DNA from: Azorinus chamasolen
Lineage: Eukaryota; Mollusca; Bivalvia; Cardiida; Solecurtidae
Direction of reading: 5' to 3'
Length of the DNA: 64,000 nt
Assembly (NCBI GenBank): GCA_963576725.1
Contig: OY755243.1
Coordinates: 77,541,349 to 77,605,348 of the forward strand
Shown here: one piece after another, positions 56,201-62,200 of the stretch
Numbering within the stretch: the stretch's first letter is position 1
Layout: each line of letters opens with the position of its first letter
Program-made: the position numbers and the translations under genes
Notes under the pieces: generated by a model
Database searches by the model: none
The model's input: the letters and a program-made list of their open reading frames with translations, nothing else
Told to the model about the DNA's origin: nothing

Positions 56201-59200
56201 TATTGGTAAACAGAGCAGACCCTGATCAGACTGCTCCTATAGGAGCCATCTGATCTGGGTCTTCTCTGTCTGCATGAAAAGGCGTTTATATTAGGGAAAG
56301 GATTAAATGAGGAAACTGATTACCATGAAAGCAGATAATTAGATCTGTAACATATAAGCAAAAAGAGCAAACCCTGATCAGACAGTTCCTACAGGTGCTG
56401 TCTGATCAGGGTTTGCTCTGTTTGTAAAGAGGTAAAAAAGAGGGGATTGTTGAGTAAAAGGTAAAACTAAAACAAATCTGTGATGCTTGAGTTAGGCTGA
56501 TCATGAAACTTAGTATGTCTCCATTAAGTGTTTGAATGAAGACATTTTCGAAAGGGCATTCTATAATATTGAAATAAAATAGGCTTAAAGTAACACATTC
56601 CCTGGAGCAAGAAAATACCAAATCAATTTCATGTTTTAATCATTTACTCCATGAATATTCATGCAAGAAATAATGGTACATGTATCAGGAATATTTGTTA
56701 GATGAAGGTGTATAATGGCATACGAACACATGAAATTTTGGATAGTCAGAAAATGTAAATTTCCTAAGCAAACAGAGCAGACCTTGATCAAATGGTTCTT
56801 ACAGTAGCCATCTGATCTGGGTCTACTCTATTTGCTGACATAAACAAGTATGCTTATGGAGTAAAGGGTTATGTTTGCCTGAAACAATTTTACTAATATC
56901 TAACTTGGTTTATTAAAGCTTGTTTTTATTAGAATGGAAATTCATGGTCTTTATGGCATTCAGAAAAAAAGAATTTACTAAAGGGTCAGTATTACTTTAT
57001 CTTTCAGTTTGCTGATGTGAATGGTGATGGCCTTAGTGACTTGTTGATTGGTGCCCCATACCGATCTGAGGACATCACCGAGGAACTTCAAGAAGGTCTG
57101 CTCTTATGTTTCACATATTGCTTAATGTTTAACTCTTTGCATGCTAGCCACACATTTATGATTACCTATGCAAACAATTTGGATCCAAATGATAGTCTGG
57201 TAATTTGGCGACACCAATTATATTTTGAAGAGAAATGAAAGACAAATAAATGTTCAGAATTGCAGTTAATGAAAGTTTTTTCAGGTGAAATTTACTAAAC
57301 CCTTTACTCCATGAATACTCATCTAAAATTAATGACATAATGAATATTATTTTTTGAATTGCATACATGTATTAAGACCTTTTGCCATGGCAGAAACTGT
57401 AGAATCATACCTAAGCAAACAGAGTAGACCCTGATCTGGATCTACCCTGTTTGCAATGGAGTAGAAAGGCGTATTTATGAAGGAAAGGGTTAAATAAATT
57501 TGTGTGAAGAGTTAATGGCAATATCTCTTGTGGTTTTGCACACAGCTTAGATCCAGATAAGGTTCAAAGTAAATCTGTATCACAATCAGAAATGTGCCTC
57601 TCTATAAAAATGTATGATAAGATGCGTAAATTTAAACATTTTCAAGAACAGCGCCTTTATTTCTCTACCAAACCCTATACTGTGACCACTCATTAGAATT
57701 GTCTCTTCAAGATGATTCTAAAGAATGGTCACAGTGTAGTTTGATTGAGAAATGACGATTTTAGTGTTCGGGCACGCACCTTTATCTGTAGCTCAGAGTC
57801 ACATCTAATTCTGCAGTACATATATTAACCCTTCGCTTGCTGAATTTTAAAATACATTTCTCCTTCTTTACCCATGCCCTGTTGTATAATTACATATATC
57901 TTCACGGTGTACAAGTATTTCGCTGTGCAATCACTGCTGCGGAGTGCACTGGTTGCACAATCAACTTGTAAATAGTGCAGACCCTGATGAGACAGCTCCT
58001 GCAGGAGCTGTCTCATCTGGGTCTTCACTATTTACAGGTAGGTATATTGACGCGAATAGCAAGCGAAGGGTTAACACTTTCCTTCATATAAATGCCTTTT
58101 CATGCCTTTGCAAACAGAGTAGACTCTGATCAAATTGCTCCTGTAGGAGCTGTCTGATCAGGGTCTGCTCAGTTTGTTTATGGAATTGTAACACATCTGA
58201 CTCTACAGTGTCTTCCAGTACTTAAACATCCTGTATACACTTGCCATTATAAAAATCAGCTAATAAATATTCATGATGCTGTTATTTCTTACCTGAATAT
58301 TCAAAAGAGGAAGGGTTAACTTTAGTTTAGCTTTGACTTTTTTTTACCAATTTCCATATCTATTCTTAACCAGCCATGCCATGAATATTAATGCAAAAAA
58401 GAGCAATACAGTAAGACCTCTCTATAACGGCCACTAAATTGTGTTAATTAGTAGGTATTTAGGGCAGGTGGCTGCTTAAAGCAAGGTGAAAGTAAAACAG
58501 AATGCTCCTATAGGAGTTCTGTTTTTCTTTCACCTTGCTTTTAAGCAGCCACCTGCCTTGAACACAAAATACTTGGTGTAATTTTGTGGTCGTTATAGAG
58601 AGGTATTTCTGTATCATGAATATTATATTAATATCTATAAATGCATATAAGTACATGAATTTTTGGCTTTGATAGAAACTGTAGAATCAGATCTATATTA
58701 TTCCATAAGCAAACGGAGCAGACTCTGATCAGACAGCTCAATGACCAAAACTTCTAGTGTTTATAAAGCCATTATAAATATTCATGATGTCATTAATTTT
58801 AACGTGAAATTGAATACTAGTGTTCATTAGATGGAGGATTAAGTAGCCAGCTGCGTTTAAACCCTTTACTCAATAAATACGACTTTCTATGCCTTTACTG
58901 CAATTTCAAAGAGTCACTGTTGCAGGGATCACATTTGGTGATATTTTAGTTTATCCCTTTCCCTCATATAAACGTTTTCACCCATCTGCAAATAGAGAAG
59001 ACCCAGATCAGACGGCTCCTAGAGGAGCTGTCTGATCAGGGTCTGCTCTGTTTGCTAGTAGAATTTGATAGATCTGTTTCTTTACTTTCTAAAATGGCTA
59101 CAATATTCCACATTCCATATTTCATTATAACTCCTTTTCCATGAATATTCAGTAGGTATTGAAATTTGGACTAAATATAGAACAGGGAAAGGGTTATTCA

Positions 59201-62200
59201 TGTAATTGTTTTTACTACAGGAGAGCAGGGCCGTGTGTTCATCTACCTTGGCGGAGAGCATTTTCCTTATGATCCATCAAAATCCGACTGTGGAAATTCA
59301 TGGATACAACCTTGTCCAGAATATCAGGTGAATGATAAGGTTATTTGATATCATTTCTGTGTAAGAAGGTCTCCATAGATATGCCTTTAACCCTTTCCTT
59401 CATATAAAGTAAAATGTGTTTTCACCTACTTGCAAACAGAGTAGACTCAGATCAGACGGCTCCTATAGGAGATGTCTGATCAGGGTATGCTCTGTTTGCT
59501 AATTGGAATTGGAAATATCTGTTTCTTTACTTTCTAAAATGTCTACAGTGTTCTACCTTTCATATTTCATTATAACTATTTTGTCCATGAATATCCAGTA
59601 GGTTTTGAAATTTGCAATCAACATAGAAGAGGGAAAGGGTTAATGCCTTTACCAACGGAAGACCCAGATCACATGGCTGCTGTAGGAGTCGTTTGATCAG
59701 AGTCTGCTCCATTTACTTGTGGAATATTACATTATATTCAGCAGTCTACTAACTGACACATAGTTTCATCAGTGCTACTAATGTATCTGTGTAAATGATT
59801 GTTGAATAAAATGGAATAAGATAAGTCTAGTTAACCCTTTACTCCATAAATATGACTTTCTAAGCCTTTGCAAACAGAGGAGACGAAGATCAGACAGCTC
59901 AGGATCTGCTCTGTTTGCTAGTGTCATGCACAAGGGTCATAACTCTAGCATCAATATATTTGGAGTTATTCCCCTTTTTCATATTTTTTTGTCCGGACAA
60001 TAACTCTTTATCTACTGGTTCAATTGATTTGAAACTTCACATATGGAACAATCATGATGAGGGGTAGTGTCATACACAAGGGCCATAACTCTAACATCGA
60101 TATTTTTGGAGTTCTTCCCCTTTTTCATATTTTCTGTCACGCTTCGTGTTCGGGCAATATCTCCTACAAAGTTAGGCCAAATTCATTATAACTTCAAACA
60201 TTGAAGAAGCATGATCAGAAGTAGTGTCATGCACAAGGGCCATAATTCTAGCATCAATATTTTTGGAGTTATTCCCCTTTTTCATATTTTTTTGTCCGGA
60301 CAATAACTCTTTATCTACTGGTTCAATTGATTTGAAACTTCACATATTGAACAAGCATGATGAGGGATAGTGTCATGCACAAGGGCCATAACTCTAGCAT
60401 CAGTATTTTTGGAGTTATTCCCCTTTTCATATTTTCTTGTCCAGTTAATAACTCTTTATGTGCTGGTTCAATTGATTTGAAACTTCTCATGGAACAAGCA
60501 TGATGAGGTGTAGTGTCATGCACAAGGGCAATAACTCTAGCATCAATATTTTTGGAGTTACTCCCCTTTTTCATATTTTCTTGTCGGGACAATAACTTTT
60601 TATTTACTGATTCAATGTATAAAAGTAGGTACTAATACCATTCAGGTGGTCATGTATATACCATGGTCAACCACACCATGGGTGGGTGGGGTGGGGAGAG
60701 TGGAGTTTTTTTTTCAGCCCGGTGGGGAACTCATGTCTTGCATAGCAATACAACATACCCTTGTTTCTGTGTGAATAATCATCAGGAATACGGTTAAGGT
60801 TTAGTTTGTAACCAATTTTTCACAAATGAATTTGCAAGACTTTATTTTACAGAGCTCTAGATAAGATGTGTAAATTTAAAGATTTTCAAGCATAGCTCCT
60901 TTATTTCTCCACCTAACCCATTACTGTGACCAGTCTTTAGAATCGTCTCAAAGAGACGGTTCTAAAGAGCTGTCACAGAATAGGGTTTGGTGTAGAAATG
61001 ATGATTTTAGTATTTGGGTATGTATCGATACCTGTAGCTCTGAGAATATAAGCATATTTATCCCCTTGAATGTCAGACACGCAAGCACTGGCATTTGTAA
61101 TCAGTGTAGACCCAGATCAGAGGGCTCTTAACCCATTCCCTCATTGACGCCTCTGTAAATGCCACTTTTTGAAACCATCGTGATATCACAATGGTTTTAA
61201 TACTTCACAGTTCTAACATTTTCCTTTTCTCTAGTAAATGCTCCTTTTAGGTAGATTTATTCAAAGAGGTTGGGTCTAAAAATAGCCTATGAGGGAATGG
61301 GTTAAAGAAGTCCTCTGACCTGGGTCTGCACTGTTTGTCATTAAAAATCCACTGGTGGTCTATTCGACTCTGAAAGTTCAGCATTGAAAAGCTTAACAGA
61401 CATGATAATATATATTCTATTTCGGTTTGTTTGTCATTCACAGGCTGCCATAGTATTATCGTGGACAAGTTTGAAGCCGAACAACAGGTTTGGTTCCAAC
61501 TTCGCAACTGTTAAATCAGCAGGGAAGGCATGTATTTGTTTTTGTCATTCAGATTGTATTGAATAAAAAAATATTGGTTTATTATACCCCCACAAACGAA
61601 GTTTTGGGTGGGGGTATACTGGAGTCACCATGTCCGTTCGTCCGTCCGGCTTGTCCGGATCATAACTTCCAAAGTATAAAAAGTTTATATACAGATAGAT
61701 CACATTGACCACAAGTGCAGTGCACAAGGTTCGTAACTCTGTCTACAGTATTTTTGGAGTTATTGCTCTTTGTTATTTTACTCAAAATCTGGCTTGTCCG
61801 AATCATAACTCTTAAAGTATAAAAGCTAAAACATCACATACAGATAGAACACATTGACCACAAGTTCAGTGCACAAGGTCCATAACTCTGTCTTCAGTAT
61901 TTTTTTAATTATTGCCCTTTGCTATTTTTCTCAAAATCGGGCTTGTCCGGATCATAACTTTCAAAGTATAAAAGCTATTGACTTCAAACGTCATATACAG
62001 ATAGATCACATTGACCGCAAGTTCAGTGCACAAGGTTCATAACTCTGTCTTCAGTATTTTTGGAGTTATTCCCCTTTGTTATTTTTGTCAAAATCTGGCT
62101 TGTTTTAATAAATGAATTTTTTTCCGGAGCTTTTCACTGTCATACCTCAACAAAACTTTTTTAAATTTTGCAGTATTGTTGAACACCATTTGAAGTTCTG

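Noticed and set aside
60323..60592. 89-residue minus-strand frame
   Set aside because: Lies in the ~150-bp tandem core array and repeats with its period.
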